Below are positions 1-7,447 of a DNA stretch of 35,742 nt, piece by piece. Location of the stretch: assembly GCA_019241425.1 (NCBI GenBank), contig JAFAXA010000047.1, positions 1 to 35,742 on the forward strand. The letters are read 5' to 3'. Position 1 is the stretch's first letter. Every line of letters begins with the position of its first letter. Below the pieces are notes generated by a model. The model did no database searches, had not been told where the DNA came from, and saw nothing but the letters and a program-made list of their open reading frames with translations. Both the position numbers and the translations under genes were made by a program. Origin of the DNA: Acetobacteraceae bacterium (GTDB lineage Bacteria > Pseudomonadota > Alphaproteobacteria > Acetobacterales > Acetobacteraceae).

Positions 1-605
1 GCACCGAGCAAGGCGGCCAGGCAATCGCCGGCGCCGATCGCGCCGACATGCAGCACGGTCCCCAGATGGTCGAGATAGAGCCGGACATCCTTCAGCACCG
101 CCTCCGCGCCGCCCGCGAGGATCAGCAGCCTGCCCGCCTCGGCCTGCGCGTCCGTTCCGAGAAGCGAGGCGTCGAGCAGGTGCACGCTGCGGTCGCTCAG
201 CTCCGCCGCGATCCGCCTTGTGTTGGAAGGGTCGGACACGCTCAGATCGAGCAGCATGGTCCCGGCGGTGACGCTTGCCGCCAGGCCGGCGATCGTTGCG
301 CCGGCCTCCGACGCGGTCGGCCGCAGGACCGCGACCATGTCGCAGCGTTCGGCGAGTTCGGCGAGGATCGGCGTCGTATGCACCTCGCCCCGCCCTTGGG
401 CCTGATCGATCAACAGGCTGAGCCGCGCCGGGTCTTCGTCGCAGCCGAGCAACGGAAAGCGCGTCGCGAGCCGGAGCGCGGCGGCGAGACCCAACCCGTT
501 CAGCCCGACAAAGCCGAGCGGACGCCCGTGAGCGGCGCTCCCCTCGCGCGGGCGCGCGCTGACCGGCGTCGCGTCGTCGCGGTCGTCGCTGGTGGTTTCC
601 GACAT
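1..605 (-). CDS. NAD-binding 3-hydroxyisobutyrate dehydrogenase-like protein (partial, C-terminus off window)
   Basis: The N-terminal ~201 residues of a beta-hydroxyacid dehydrogenase of the HIBADH/tartronate semialdehyde reductase/6PGDH-like type; the reading frame is open to the left edge. These enzymes oxidise 3-hydroxy acids with NAD(P) in the cytosol. After a ~28-residue polar leader comes the Rossmann start GFVGLNGLGLAAAL. The middle part has the family signature around DLSVSDPSNTRRIA, then LLDASLLG, then LLILAGGAEAVL, and the frame leaves the window at GAIGAGDCLAALLG, where the catalytic Lys helix should follow. The usual GxGxxG is GLNGLG here, so the second glycine is Asn. Start: ATG at 605, 88 bp from the divergent start at 694. 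Family is fairly sure; substrate and activity are unknown because the catalytic Lys lies outside the window. Confidence 0.75.
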   Translation of the reverse strand, partial: MSETTSDDRDDATPVSARPREGSAAHGRPLGFVGLNGLGLAAALRLATRFPLLGCDEDPARLSLLIDQAQGRGEVHTTPILAELAERCDMVAVLRPTASEAGATIAGLAASVTAGTMLLDLSVSDPSNTRRIAAELSDRSVHLLDASLLGTDAQAEAGRLLILAGGAEAVLKDVRLYLDHLGTVLHVGAIGAGDCLAALLG

Positions 606-682
606 GGGGCCTCCGTGGTGGCGCGCGGGAGGAGGAAACCGATCCCGCTTCCACATGGTTGCACGCTTTGGGGAGCGGCAGC

Positions 683-687
683 GGAGG
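683..687 (+). promoter_or_regulatory. Ribosome binding site GGAGG for the DUF6496 gene
   Basis: GGAGG lies six bases before the ATG at 694. It fixes the start there rather than at the in-frame upstream ATG at 604, which would overlap the divergent gene. Confidence 0.6.
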
Positions 688-693
688 CAATCG

Positions 694-1080
694 ATGGCGA
701 AGCAGACCGGGCGGCAGAAGGAGATCGTCGGCCGCGTGATGCACGAGTTCAAGCACGGCGAACTGGAAACGGCGGGCGGGCGGAAGGTCCGCAATCCACG
801 GCAAGCGATCGCGATCGGTCTCAGCGAGGCAGGCGCTTCCAACCGCGAGAGCGCGGCCGCCAATCGCCGGAATAAGGCGCGGACCGAGCGCAAGGAGCGC
901 GCCGGCAAAACCGCCCGGCAGCAGAAGGAAGGACCGGCCCCGAAGCGGGCGACGACGAAGCGCGGGGGCATCGGCGGCAGGACGCGCGCCGAGCTCTACC
1001 GGGAAGCGCAACGGCGCGGCATCGGCGGCCTGTCGCGGGCCAGCAAGGCCGAGCTTGAGGCGGCACTCCGCCGCCGCTGA
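694..1080 (+). CDS. Small basic DUF6496-type protein with C-terminal SAP/Rho-N-like helix pair
   Basis: A 128-residue, very Lys/Arg-rich protein. Residues ~14-50 (VMHEFKHGELETAGGRKV followed by a NPRQAIAIGLSEAG stretch) match the DUF6496 pattern of small alphaproteobacterial proteins. A basic, low-complexity linker follows (~50-95). The last ~35 residues (RTRAELYREAQRRGIGG, then SRASKAELEAALRR) look like a SAP or Rho-N-terminal helix-turn-helix of the kind used to bind nucleic acid. No enzyme motif is visible. Nucleic-acid binding is an inference from charge and the C-terminal motif. It is convergent with copD, with only three bases between the stop codons. Confidence 0.7.
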   Translation: MAKQTGRQKEIVGRVMHEFKHGELETAGGRKVRNPRQAIAIGLSEAGASNRESAAANRRNKARTERKERAGKTARQQKEGPAPKRATTKRGGIGGRTRAELYREAQRRGIGGLSRASKAELEAALRRR

Positions 1081-1083
1081 CCG

Positions 1084-2736
1084 CTACGCCTCCCGATAGG
1101 ACAGCAGCATCAGGCCGATCAGCGCCATGCAAACGGGCCAGATCCAGCCGGCGATCCGGCTGCCGGGCGGCCCGAGCCGGAGTTCCAACCAGCGCGACGC
1201 GCCGGCGACGATCGCGGTGAGCGCAAGCGGCGTGTGGGTCAGTTCGATCAGGAGCTGATCCTTGATGTTGGCGATGGCGTGGCTATGGGTCAGCAGCAGG
1301 ATGCCGCCGAGCGCCGACAGCAGCGGAAATACCAGCGCGGCACGCCGGTCACCCCAGCCTTGCGCCCGCACCCGCCATTCGAACCAGGCAAACAATAGGA
1401 TGAGCGCCACGAACACGCGGTGCTGCAGCACCTCGACATCGCGGAAGCTCGCGATGAAGTCCTGTTCGCCGAGCGGCCAGACTTCCGGGTCGGAGCGCAG
1501 GAACAGGAACACGGCGAGACCGACGAAGATCAGCGGCCAATGCCGCGCCCATCGCAGCCCCGCCTGGTTCAGCAGTGCGAGAAGGCCGATCGCCAGCACG
1601 AACAGGCCCGACCAGTGGTGGTTGTACTCGGACCACGCGATGTCGTCGGCGTTGCGCGGCGGCAGGTCGCCCGATCCCGGCACAAAGGCGGGAGGCGGCT
1701 TCGCCTCGTTCTTCGCCGCTTCCTGGTCGAGTTGCGCTTGCAGCGCCGGCAGCGCGAGCTGGTCGTGATCCGGCGACACGAGGCGGGGCCAGCGCGGCGC
1801 GTTGCGATCGGCGATTTCGGCGAGCGTGACGCGGTCTTGCGTGAGATCGACGGCGGGCGGCACGGAGGTCAGCGAGGCGGCGGCGAAGAAGATCGCGAGT
1901 CCGATCCCGACTTCGACCTCGGCGAAACGCTTCAGCCGGTTGACGGAGGCCGACGGGTCGCTCCGCAAGCGCTCGACCGCCAAAAAATTCATGCCGCCCA
2001 GGCCGAGCAGCATCAGGAACATGACGATCTTGGCGCCGACCATGACGCCGTAGGCGGTGCCGTAGAACCCCTGCGCGTCGCCGACATACAGCACGCTCAT
2101 GACGACGCCGCTCAGCAGGATGCAGGCGACCCCCGCCATCGACACGCGGGAGAATCGGGCGCCGATCAGCCGGTGGGCGTCGCCGCCGCGAACCCGGGCG
2201 AGCGCCAGCAAAAAGCTCGGAATGCCGCCGATCCAGAGTGCGGCGCCGAGCTGGTGCAGGAAATTGACCAGCAGCAGGGGAACGCGCGCATCCAGCCGCG
2301 CCGCGGCGTGCGTCGTGAGTGTGGCCGCGGCGAGTTCCAGGACAGCGAGCAGGAGCAGCGCGGCGGGCGGGGTTCGCTCCGCCCGGGCGAACAGCAACGC
2401 TGCGAGCAAGGCCGCCGCGCCGGCCTTGACGAGGCCCGCCACCGCGAAATCCGCGCCCAGTGCGTTCGCGATCGAAAGGTCGACCGTGCCCACCAGCACC
2501 GCCGCCTGCAAACCGACGGTCAGCGCCTCGCACGCGAGCAGGGCGACGGCGCTCCACGCCGCCAGCCGCACGGTTCCACCGGCGATCTCGGCGCCGGCGG
2601 CCCCGAGCCGCGCCCGGAACGGCAGCGCCACCAGCAGCAGAAAGAACACGCCGCCCACCGCCAGCGACTGCGCGACGATGGTGAAGCCGTGCAGGACGAT
2701 CGACAGATAGCCGAACAGGTCGATCAGCAGCGCCAC
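1084..2736 (-). CDS. copD: CopD family copper transport membrane protein with C-terminal extension
   Basis: A 550-residue polytopic inner-membrane protein. The N-terminal ~300 residues form the CopD domain: many hydrophobic helices, the segment NFLHQLGAALWIGGIPSFLL characteristic of CopD, and a loop with LYVGDAQGFYGTAYG. CopD proteins work with periplasmic CopC in copper uptake or resistance. Residues ~300-365 are hydrophilic (acidic and Pro-rich). Residues ~370-550 form a second membrane block with His pairs in or near helices (NHHWSG, LQHR, LTHSHA, ELTHTPL). The ATG at 2736 lies two bases after the copC stop, so the pair is one transcription unit. Copper specificity is from the family; no regulator is seen nearby. 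Confidence in CopD is high; the role of the C-terminal block is unknown. Confidence 0.85.
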   Translation of the reverse strand: MALLIDLFGYLSIVLHGFTIVAQSLAVGGVFFLLLVALPFRARLGAAGAEIAGGTVRLAAWSAVALLACEALTVGLQAAVLVGTVDLSIANALGADFAVAGLVKAGAAALLAALLFARAERTPPAALLLLAVLELAAATLTTHAAARLDARVPLLLVNFLHQLGAALWIGGIPSFLLALARVRGGDAHRLIGARFSRVSMAGVACILLSGVVMSVLYVGDAQGFYGTAYGVMVGAKIVMFLMLLGLGGMNFLAVERLRSDPSASVNRLKRFAEVEVGIGLAIFFAAASLTSVPPAVDLTQDRVTLAEIADRNAPRWPRLVSPDHDQLALPALQAQLDQEAAKNEAKPPPAFVPGSGDLPPRNADDIAWSEYNHHWSGLFVLAIGLLALLNQAGLRWARHWPLIFVGLAVFLFLRSDPEVWPLGEQDFIASFRDVEVLQHRVFVALILLFAWFEWRVRAQGWGDRRAALVFPLLSALGGILLLTHSHAIANIKDQLLIELTHTPLALTAIVAGASRWLELRLGPPGSRIAGWIWPVCMALIGLMLLSYREA

Positions 2737-2738
2737 GC

Positions 2739-3104
2739 TCAGGGCGCCCGGACGGTGAACGGCACGCTGCCGCGGGTGATGTGTCCGTCCACCGCCAGCA
2801 CCTGCCAGCGCACCGTCTGCGCGCCGGGTTTCAGATCGACCTTGCTCAGCAGCACGTTGCCGACGCCGCCCCCCGCGACCGGGATCACGACGGTCTGGCT
2901 ATCCGGGTCGGTGAGGGTGAGCCGCGACCGGCCGGAGTCGATCCGGCTGTTGAAGCGAAATTCCAGCTCCTGTGGCCCGCTGGCGACCGTGCCGTTGGCG
3001 GCCGGCTCGCTCGACACCAGGATCGCGTGCGCTTGACCGGCGGCGGGCAGGGCCAGAAGCATCGGCCCGAGAACCAAGCGGAGGCGAAGCACGAAAGAAG
3101 CCAA
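2739..3104 (-). CDS. copC: CopC domain periplasmic copper-binding protein
   Basis: 121 residues with a signal peptide ending in AGQA, so the mature protein begins HAILVSSEPAANGTV. This is the standard CopC N-terminus, with an amino-terminal His that can ligate Cu(II). The C-terminal DGHITRG supplies the Asp-x-His that completes the Cu(II) site. The Met-rich Cu(I) site of classical plasmid CopC is not seen, so this looks like a Cu(II)-only type. I chose the TTG at 3104 because GAGGA lies seven bases upstream and the signal peptide then has normal length. An in-frame TTG at 3134 would add ten hydrophilic residues and has no good ribosome site. It precedes copD by two bases and probably delivers copper to it. 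Confidence 0.82.
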   Translation of the reverse strand: MASFVLRLRLVLGPMLLALPAAGQAHAILVSSEPAANGTVASGPQELEFRFNSRIDSGRSRLTLTDPDSQTVVIPVAGGGVGNVLLSKVDLKPGAQTVRWQVLAVDGHITRGSVPFTVRAP

Positions 3105-3111
3105 GATCGAA

Positions 3112-3116
3112 TCCTC
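3112..3116 (-). promoter_or_regulatory. Ribosome binding site GAGGA deciding the TTG start of copC
   Basis: On the minus strand, GAGGA is followed by seven bases and then TTG (3104-3102). This favours the shorter copC start. Confidence 0.45.
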
Positions 3117-3134
3117 GAAGTCTACGGGCGGCAA

Positions 3135-3162
3135 GGGGCGCGGTTTAGCCCGCCGGCGCCCC
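3135..3162. other. 7-bp GC-rich inverted repeat in the copC/SDR divergent intergenic region
   Basis: GGGGCGC at 3135-3141 is perfectly repeated in inverse at 3156-3162, with 14 bases between. It sits between the divergent copC and SDR starts, so it could be an operator or only a chance GC-rich hairpin. No T-tract follows on either strand, so it is not an intrinsic terminator. Confidence 0.25.
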
Positions 3163-3243
3163 GAGTGTCCAACTTCGGCCTTTACCGGTGTGGCGGCGGC
3201 CGCCGACCGGAGTAAGCTTCTGGTTTCTCCATGACGTGCCGAC

Positions 3244-3248
3244 GGAGG
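3244..3248 (+). promoter_or_regulatory. Ribosome binding site GGAGG deciding the TTG start of the SDR gene
   Basis: GGAGG is followed by five bases and then TTG at 3254. Starting there places the beta-1 strand of the Rossmann fold at the usual distance from the N-terminus. Confidence 0.5.
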
Positions 3249-3253
3249 CCACC

Positions 3254-4036
3254 TTGGACTTGGGGCTGAGAGGCAAGCGGGCGATCGTTTGTGCGGCGAG
3301 CAAGGGGCTCGGGCGCGCCTGCGCGATCGCCCTGGCGAATGAGGGGGTCGACGTCGTGATCAACGGCCGCAACGCCGATCTCTTGGAACGCACCGCGGCG
3401 GAGATACGGGACGCGACCGGCGTGCAGGTCGTCCCGGTGGCCGGAGACATCACCACGGAGGAAGGCCGCCAGGCGGCGCTGGCCGCCTGCCCTGCCCCGG
3501 ACATCCTGGTGAACAACGCCGGCGGCCCGCCGACCGGCGATTTCCGCAACTGGAGCCGGGACGAGTGGATCGCGGCGCTCGACGCCAACATGCTTACCCC
3601 GATCGCCCTGATCCGGGCCGTCATCGACGGCATGATCAGCCGGCGCTTCGGCCGCATCGTCAACATCACCTCGGGGGCGGTGAAGTCACCGATACCGGAA
3701 CTCGGGCTCAGCAACGGCGCGCGCGCCGGGCTGACCGGCTTCGTTGCCGGGCTGGCCCGGCAGGTCGCGCGCCACAATGTGACGATCAACAATCTTCTGC
3801 CAGGCCCGTTTCTCACCGACCGGCTCGACCACACGCTCGGTCACGTGGCGCAGGTGTCGGGACGCTCCTACGAGGAGGTGAAAGCGGAGCGCACACGCAG
3901 CAATCCGACCGGCCGGTTCGGCGACCCCGCCGAGTTCGGCAATGCGTGCGCCTTTCTGTGCGCGGCCTCCTCCGGTTTCATCGTCGGACAGAATCTGTTG
4001 CTCGACGGGGGAGCGTTCAACGCCACCATGGGCTGA
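3254..4036 (+). CDS. SDR-family protein (BKR-like) with degenerate cofactor and catalytic motifs
   Basis: A 260-residue short-chain dehydrogenase/reductase fold. The usual TGxxxGxG is CAASKGLG (residues 13-20), so the leading Thr-Gly is Cys-Ala. NNAG (87-90), the tetrad Asn (112) and the catalytic Ser (140, in NITSG) are kept. The YxxxK pair is Ser153 and Arg157 (SNGAR). This matches the known subgroup of BKR-like SDRs that lack perfect NAD-binding and tetrad motifs. The C-terminus (LLLDGGAFNATMG) is normal for SDRs. The TTG start has a clear GGAGG. Four bases separate its stop from the substrate-binding protein, so they are probably co-transcribed. Fold is certain; whether it is a reductase, and of what, is not known. 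Confidence 0.85.
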   Translation: MDLGLRGKRAIVCAASKGLGRACAIALANEGVDVVINGRNADLLERTAAEIRDATGVQVVPVAGDITTEEGRQAALAACPAPDILVNNAGGPPTGDFRNWSRDEWIAALDANMLTPIALIRAVIDGMISRRFGRIVNITSGAVKSPIPELGLSNGARAGLTGFVAGLARQVARHNVTINNLLPGPFLTDRLDHTLGHVAQVSGRSYEEVKAERTRSNPTGRFGDPAEFGNACAFLCAASSGFIVGQNLLLDGGAFNATMG

Positions 4037-4040
4037 CGCC

Positions 4041-5555
4041 GTGCCCGCCGGTTCACTCCTCCGTGGCTTGGTACTCGTGGCGCTTTTGGCCGGACCCGCC
4101 CACGCCCAGAAATCGGCGGACACGCTGCGCGTGACCTGGCGCTCGCAGGTGACGGATATCGACCCCTACTACAATCCGCTGCGCAATGGCCTCGTGCTCG
4201 CCCTGCATGTTTGGGACGCGCTGCTCTATCGCGATCCGGAAACATTTCAGATCAAAGGACTGCTCGCAAGCGAATGGCGGTGGGCCGACGATCGCACGCT
4301 CGAGTTCACGCTACGCCCGGGGGTCACGTTTCATAACGGTGACCGGCTGACGGCGGATGACGTGGTCTACACGGTCAATACCGTCATTGCCGATCCGTCG
4401 ATCTCGGTTCCGAGCAACTACCGGTTTCTTGCCGGCGCCGAGAAGATCGACGATTTGCATGTGCGCCTGAAGCTGACGCGCGTGTTTCCGGCCGCCATCG
4501 AATATATCGCCATGGTGCTGCCGATCTGGCCGAAGGCATACCGCGAACGGGTCGGGCCGGAGGCATTTTCGCGGGCGCCGGTCGGCAGCGGTCCGTATCG
4601 CGTGGCGAAGCTCGAAGGCGCCGATCGCATCTTGTTGCAACGATACGAGGACTACTTTCCCGGCAGCCCGAAGGGAAAACCCGCGATCGCCACCATCGAC
4701 ATCCACCAGGATCCGGTTCCAGGCCGGGATCTGGCCGATCTTCTGAACGGACGGGCCGACTGGATTTGGCAATACACGCCCGATCTCAGCTACACGATCA
4801 CCCGCATTCCGACGCTGCAAGCCATTCGTTCCGAGTCGATGCGCTTCGGCTATCTCAGCCTCGATGCCGCCGGGCGGACCGGTGCCGGCAATCCCCTGAC
4901 CAATCCGAAGGTGCGGCAGGCGATCTTTTTCGCGATCGATCGCGGCGCGATGGCACGCCAGTTCATGCAGGGAAGCTCGCGCGTGCTCGATGCGCCGTGT
5001 TTTCCGACCCAGTTCGGCTGCGATGCCGGCGCGGCCCGCCGCTATCCCTATGATCCCGATCACGCCAAGGCTCTGCTCGCCGAAGCCGGTTTTCCCGACG
5101 GTTTCGACACCGAACTGGTGACGTATGAACTGCCGCAGCTCGCGGAAGCGCTGCGAGACTACCTGAGCGCTGTCGGTATCCGCGCGACGATCCGGCACAT
5201 GCAGACGGCCGAGGAAGTCGCGCGCGCCCGCGCCGGGCACAATCCTCTCGACGCCGGCGACTGGGGTAGTTTTTCGATCAACGACGTGTCGGCCGTGCTA
5301 CCCTATTTCTTTGGCGGCGGCGACATGGATTACGCGCGCGACCCCGAAGTGCAATCGTTCATCGAAGCGGGCGGCTCGACCATCAACCCCGACGAACGGC
5401 GGCAGAACTACTCGAATGCCATCCGCATCATCACCGAACGCGCGTTCTGGCTGCCACTCTTTACATTTTCGATCACCTACGGCTTCACCCGCGAGCTGAC
5501 GTTCAAACCCTCGCGGGACGAGATCCCGCGATTCTATCTCGCGATCTGGAAATAG
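4041..5555 (+). CDS. ABC transporter substrate-binding protein, family 5 (peptide/nickel/opine type)
   Basis: A 504-residue periplasmic solute-binding protein. The GTG at 4041 gives a short signal peptide (hydrophobic LVLVALLAG, cleavage after PAHA). Family 5 landmarks follow in order: VTDIDPYYNPLRNG, the EFTLRPGVTFHNGD segment, LTADDVVYTVN, and later NPKVRQAIFFAIDR, as in DppA/OppA-type proteins. The region VLDAPCFPTQFGCDAGAARR carries two Cys residues that could form a disulfide. No permease or ATPase gene is nearby, so the transporter partner is elsewhere or missing. It lies between the SDR gene (4-base gap) and mobA (10-base gap) in one probable operon. The ligand cannot be told from sequence. 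Confidence 0.88.
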   Translation: MPAGSLLRGLVLVALLAGPAHAQKSADTLRVTWRSQVTDIDPYYNPLRNGLVLALHVWDALLYRDPETFQIKGLLASEWRWADDRTLEFTLRPGVTFHNGDRLTADDVVYTVNTVIADPSISVPSNYRFLAGAEKIDDLHVRLKLTRVFPAAIEYIAMVLPIWPKAYRERVGPEAFSRAPVGSGPYRVAKLEGADRILLQRYEDYFPGSPKGKPAIATIDIHQDPVPGRDLADLLNGRADWIWQYTPDLSYTITRIPTLQAIRSESMRFGYLSLDAAGRTGAGNPLTNPKVRQAIFFAIDRGAMARQFMQGSSRVLDAPCFPTQFGCDAGAARRYPYDPDHAKALLAEAGFPDGFDTELVTYELPQLAEALRDYLSAVGIRATIRHMQTAEEVARARAGHNPLDAGDWGSFSINDVSAVLPYFFGGGDMDYARDPEVQSFIEAGGSTINPDERRQNYSNAIRIITERAFWLPLFTFSITYGFTRELTFKPSRDEIPRFYLAIWK

Positions 5556-5565
5556 CGGCAAACCG

Positions 5566-6180
5566 ATGGTCGCCCCGCCGACCAATGGCGCGATCCTGGC
5601 GGGCGGTCTCGCCCGGCGCATGGGAGGCGGCGACAAGCCGCTGCGTGCAATCGGCGGAGCAACGCTGCTCGCCCACATAACGGGGCGCTTGCGGCCGCAG
5701 GTCGCGTCGCTGGTGTTGAATGCCAATGGCGATTCTTCGCGCTTCGCGTTCTGCGGCCTCCCGGTGGTCGCGGACAGCGTTGGCGGCAATGCCGGACCAC
5801 TTGCCGGCATCCTCGCGGCGCTCGAATGGAGCGCGGCTAGCGCACCGGACACGCAATGGGTCGTCACCGTTCCCTGCGACACGCCCTTTCTTCCGTCCGA
5901 CCTCGTTGACCGCCTCCACACCGCCCGCATCGCGGATGGCGCGATCCTCAGCATCGCGGCGTCGGGAGGGCGCGTGCATCCCGTCATCGGGCTTTGGCCC
6001 GTGGCTTTGCGGCGAGAGCTGCGCGAGGCAGTGCAAGAGAGCGGCATCCGGCGCGCCGGTGCATTCGTCGCGCGCTTCCGTTACGCATGCGCGGATTGGG
6101 AGGGCGAGCCCGATCCGTTCCTGAACATCAACACGGAAGCGGACTTGCAAGCGGCCGACCAGAGACTTTCCCTCAGATAA
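5566..6180 (+). CDS. mobA: Molybdenum cofactor guanylyltransferase MobA
   Basis: A 204-residue nucleotidyltransferase that couples GTP to molybdopterin to form MGD. The N-terminus has the signature GAILAGGLARRMGGGDKPL (residues 8-26) for GTP and metal binding. GPLAGI, PCDTPFLP, RVHPVIGLW and NINTEADL follow in the order expected for MobA. Start: ATG at 5566, ten bases after the substrate-binding protein stop, so it is the last gene of that plus-strand run. Its 3' end overlaps mobB by eight bases in opposite orientation. Length is normal for the family. Confidence 0.93.
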   Translation: MVAPPTNGAILAGGLARRMGGGDKPLRAIGGATLLAHITGRLRPQVASLVLNANGDSSRFAFCGLPVVADSVGGNAGPLAGILAALEWSAASAPDTQWVVTVPCDTPFLPSDLVDRLHTARIADGAILSIAASGGRVHPVIGLWPVALRRELREAVQESGIRRAGAFVARFRYACADWEGEPDPFLNINTEADLQAADQRLSLR

Positions 6181-6670
6181 CCGCCGCCGCGTCGGCCATC
6201 GTCGTCGCGATCGCCGCCGCGTCGTCGATCGGCAGCACGGGAATCAGCAGCCCGGCCAACTTCACGTCGGAGGCGACCGCGACGATCGCCGGATCGTCCG
6301 GATAGAGCGGCGGCTTGCCGACGGATTGACGCCGCACCTCGATCTTGGGATGAGAGTCGCGTTTGAAACCTTCGACGATCACCAGATCGACCGGCATCAA
6401 GCGTGCGAGCAGGTCGGGGAGGGCCGGTTCCGGCTCGTCGCGCAACTCGTGCATGAGCGCGAACCGCGCGGCGGACGCGACCAGCACCTCGGTCGCGCCC
6501 GCCTCCCGATGCACCCAGGAATCCTTGCCCGGCTGGTCGACGTCGAAGCCATGATGCGCGTGCTTGATCGTGGAAACGCGCAGGCCGCGCCGGATCAGAA
6601 CGGGCAGCACCCGCCGGATCAGGGTCGTCTTGCCGGCGCCGCTCCATCCCGCAACACCGATGACCCGCAC
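6173..6670 (-). CDS. mobB: Molybdopterin-guanine dinucleotide biosynthesis protein MobB
   Basis: A 165-residue P-loop GTP-binding protein that assists MobA in molybdenum cofactor maturation. The Walker A GWSGAGKTT (residues 8-16), TIKHAHHGFDVDQPGKDSW and VDLVIVEGFKRDSHPKIEV are diagnostic of MobB. The start is GTG at 6670, three bases after the stop of the upstream cysteine-rich protein gene, so it ends the minus-strand run folE - lutA-like - mobB. Convergent with mobA, overlapping it by eight bases. Confidence 0.93.
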   Translation of the reverse strand: MRVIGVAGWSGAGKTTLIRRVLPVLIRRGLRVSTIKHAHHGFDVDQPGKDSWVHREAGATEVLVASAARFALMHELRDEPEPALPDLLARLMPVDLVIVEGFKRDSHPKIEVRRQSVGKPPLYPDDPAIVAVASDVKLAGLLIPVLPIDDAAAIATTMADAAAVI

Positions 6671-6673
6671 CGA

Positions 6674-7447
6674 TCAGCTTGCCGGCGCGCCGATCGCGGG
6701 CACGTCGTTCGTCATTCCGGCCAGCACTTCGGCGACGTGCCGCACCTCGACCGGGCGGCCTTCGCGGCTGAGCCGCCCCGCCATGTTGAGCAGGCATCCC
6801 ATGTCGCCGGCCAGCAGCAACCCCGCACCGGTATCCGCGACCGCGCGCGCCTTGTCCGTCACCATGCGGGTCGAGATGTCGGGATACTTGACGCAGAACG
6901 TACCGCCGAAGCCGCAACAAACATCGGCATCCGGCAGTTCGGTGACCGGAACGCCCATCGACCGGAGCAACTGCCGCGGTTGCTCGCGGACCTTCAATTC
7001 CCGCAGACCGGCGCAACTGTCGTGATAGGTGACGCTGCCGCCGCTCCAGCGCGCCGCGACTTCGCCCACGCCCATCACGTCGGTCAGGAAGCTCGTGAGT
7101 TCGAACACGCGCCCAGCCAGCGAGTCCGCGCCCAAGCGGAAATTCGGGTCATCGTCGAACAGATGCGGCATGTGGGTGCGCAGCATTCCGGCGCACGAGC
7201 CGGACGGCGCGACCACGTAATCGAAGCCGCGAAAGGCATCCAGGAACGCGCGGGCGAGCGAGGTTGCGGTCGCGCGGTCCCCGGCATTATAGGCGGGTTG
7301 CCCGCAGCAGGTCTGCACGCGCGGCACTTCCACCTGGCAGCCGGCTTGTTCCAGCAGCCGCATCGCCGCAAATCCGACGCTCGGCCGGTACAGATCGACC
7401 AGGCAGGTGACGAACAGGCCGACGCGCGGGGGCTTGTCAGTCATCAT
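6674..7447 (-). CDS. LutA/GlcF-like cysteine-rich (CCG domain) Fe-S protein
   Basis: About 257 residues with two cysteine-rich CCG domains: [11 protein letters not shown] then [14 protein letters not shown], and [19 protein letters not shown] then [19 protein letters not shown]. This is the layout of LutA/YkgE, the small subunit of the LutABC L-lactate oxidising complex, related to the CCG part of GlcF and HdrB. No signal peptide, so it is cytosolic. LutB and LutC partners are not adjacent. The start codons ATGATG (7447/7444) overlap the folE stop by 8-11 bases, pointing to translational coupling. Family is confident; assignment to lactate use is less so without its partners. Confidence 0.85.
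   Translation of the reverse strand: MMTDKPPRVGLFVTCLVDLYRPSVGFAAMRLLEQAGCQVEVPRVQTCCGQPAYNAGDRATATSLARAFLDAFRGFDYVVAPSGSCAGMLRTHMPHLFDDDPNFRLGADSLAGRVFELTSFLTDVMGVGEVAARWSGGSVTYHDSCAGLRELKVREQPRQLLRSMGVPVTELPDADVCCGFGGTFCVKYPDISTRMVTDKARAVADTGAGLLLAGDMGCLLNMAGRLSREGRPVEVRHVAEVLAGMTNDVPAIGAPAS

Noticed and set aside
48-875. 275-residue plus-strand frame over the left end
   Set aside because: It lies opposite the HIBADH-like gene and runs through the start of the DUF6496 gene; composition is Arg/Gln-rich with no domain, as expected for a shadow frame in GC-rich DNA.
1420-3036. 538-residue plus-strand frame opposite copC-copD
   Set aside because: Antisense to two well-supported genes and made of Arg/Gln/Asp-rich low-complexity sequence without motifs.
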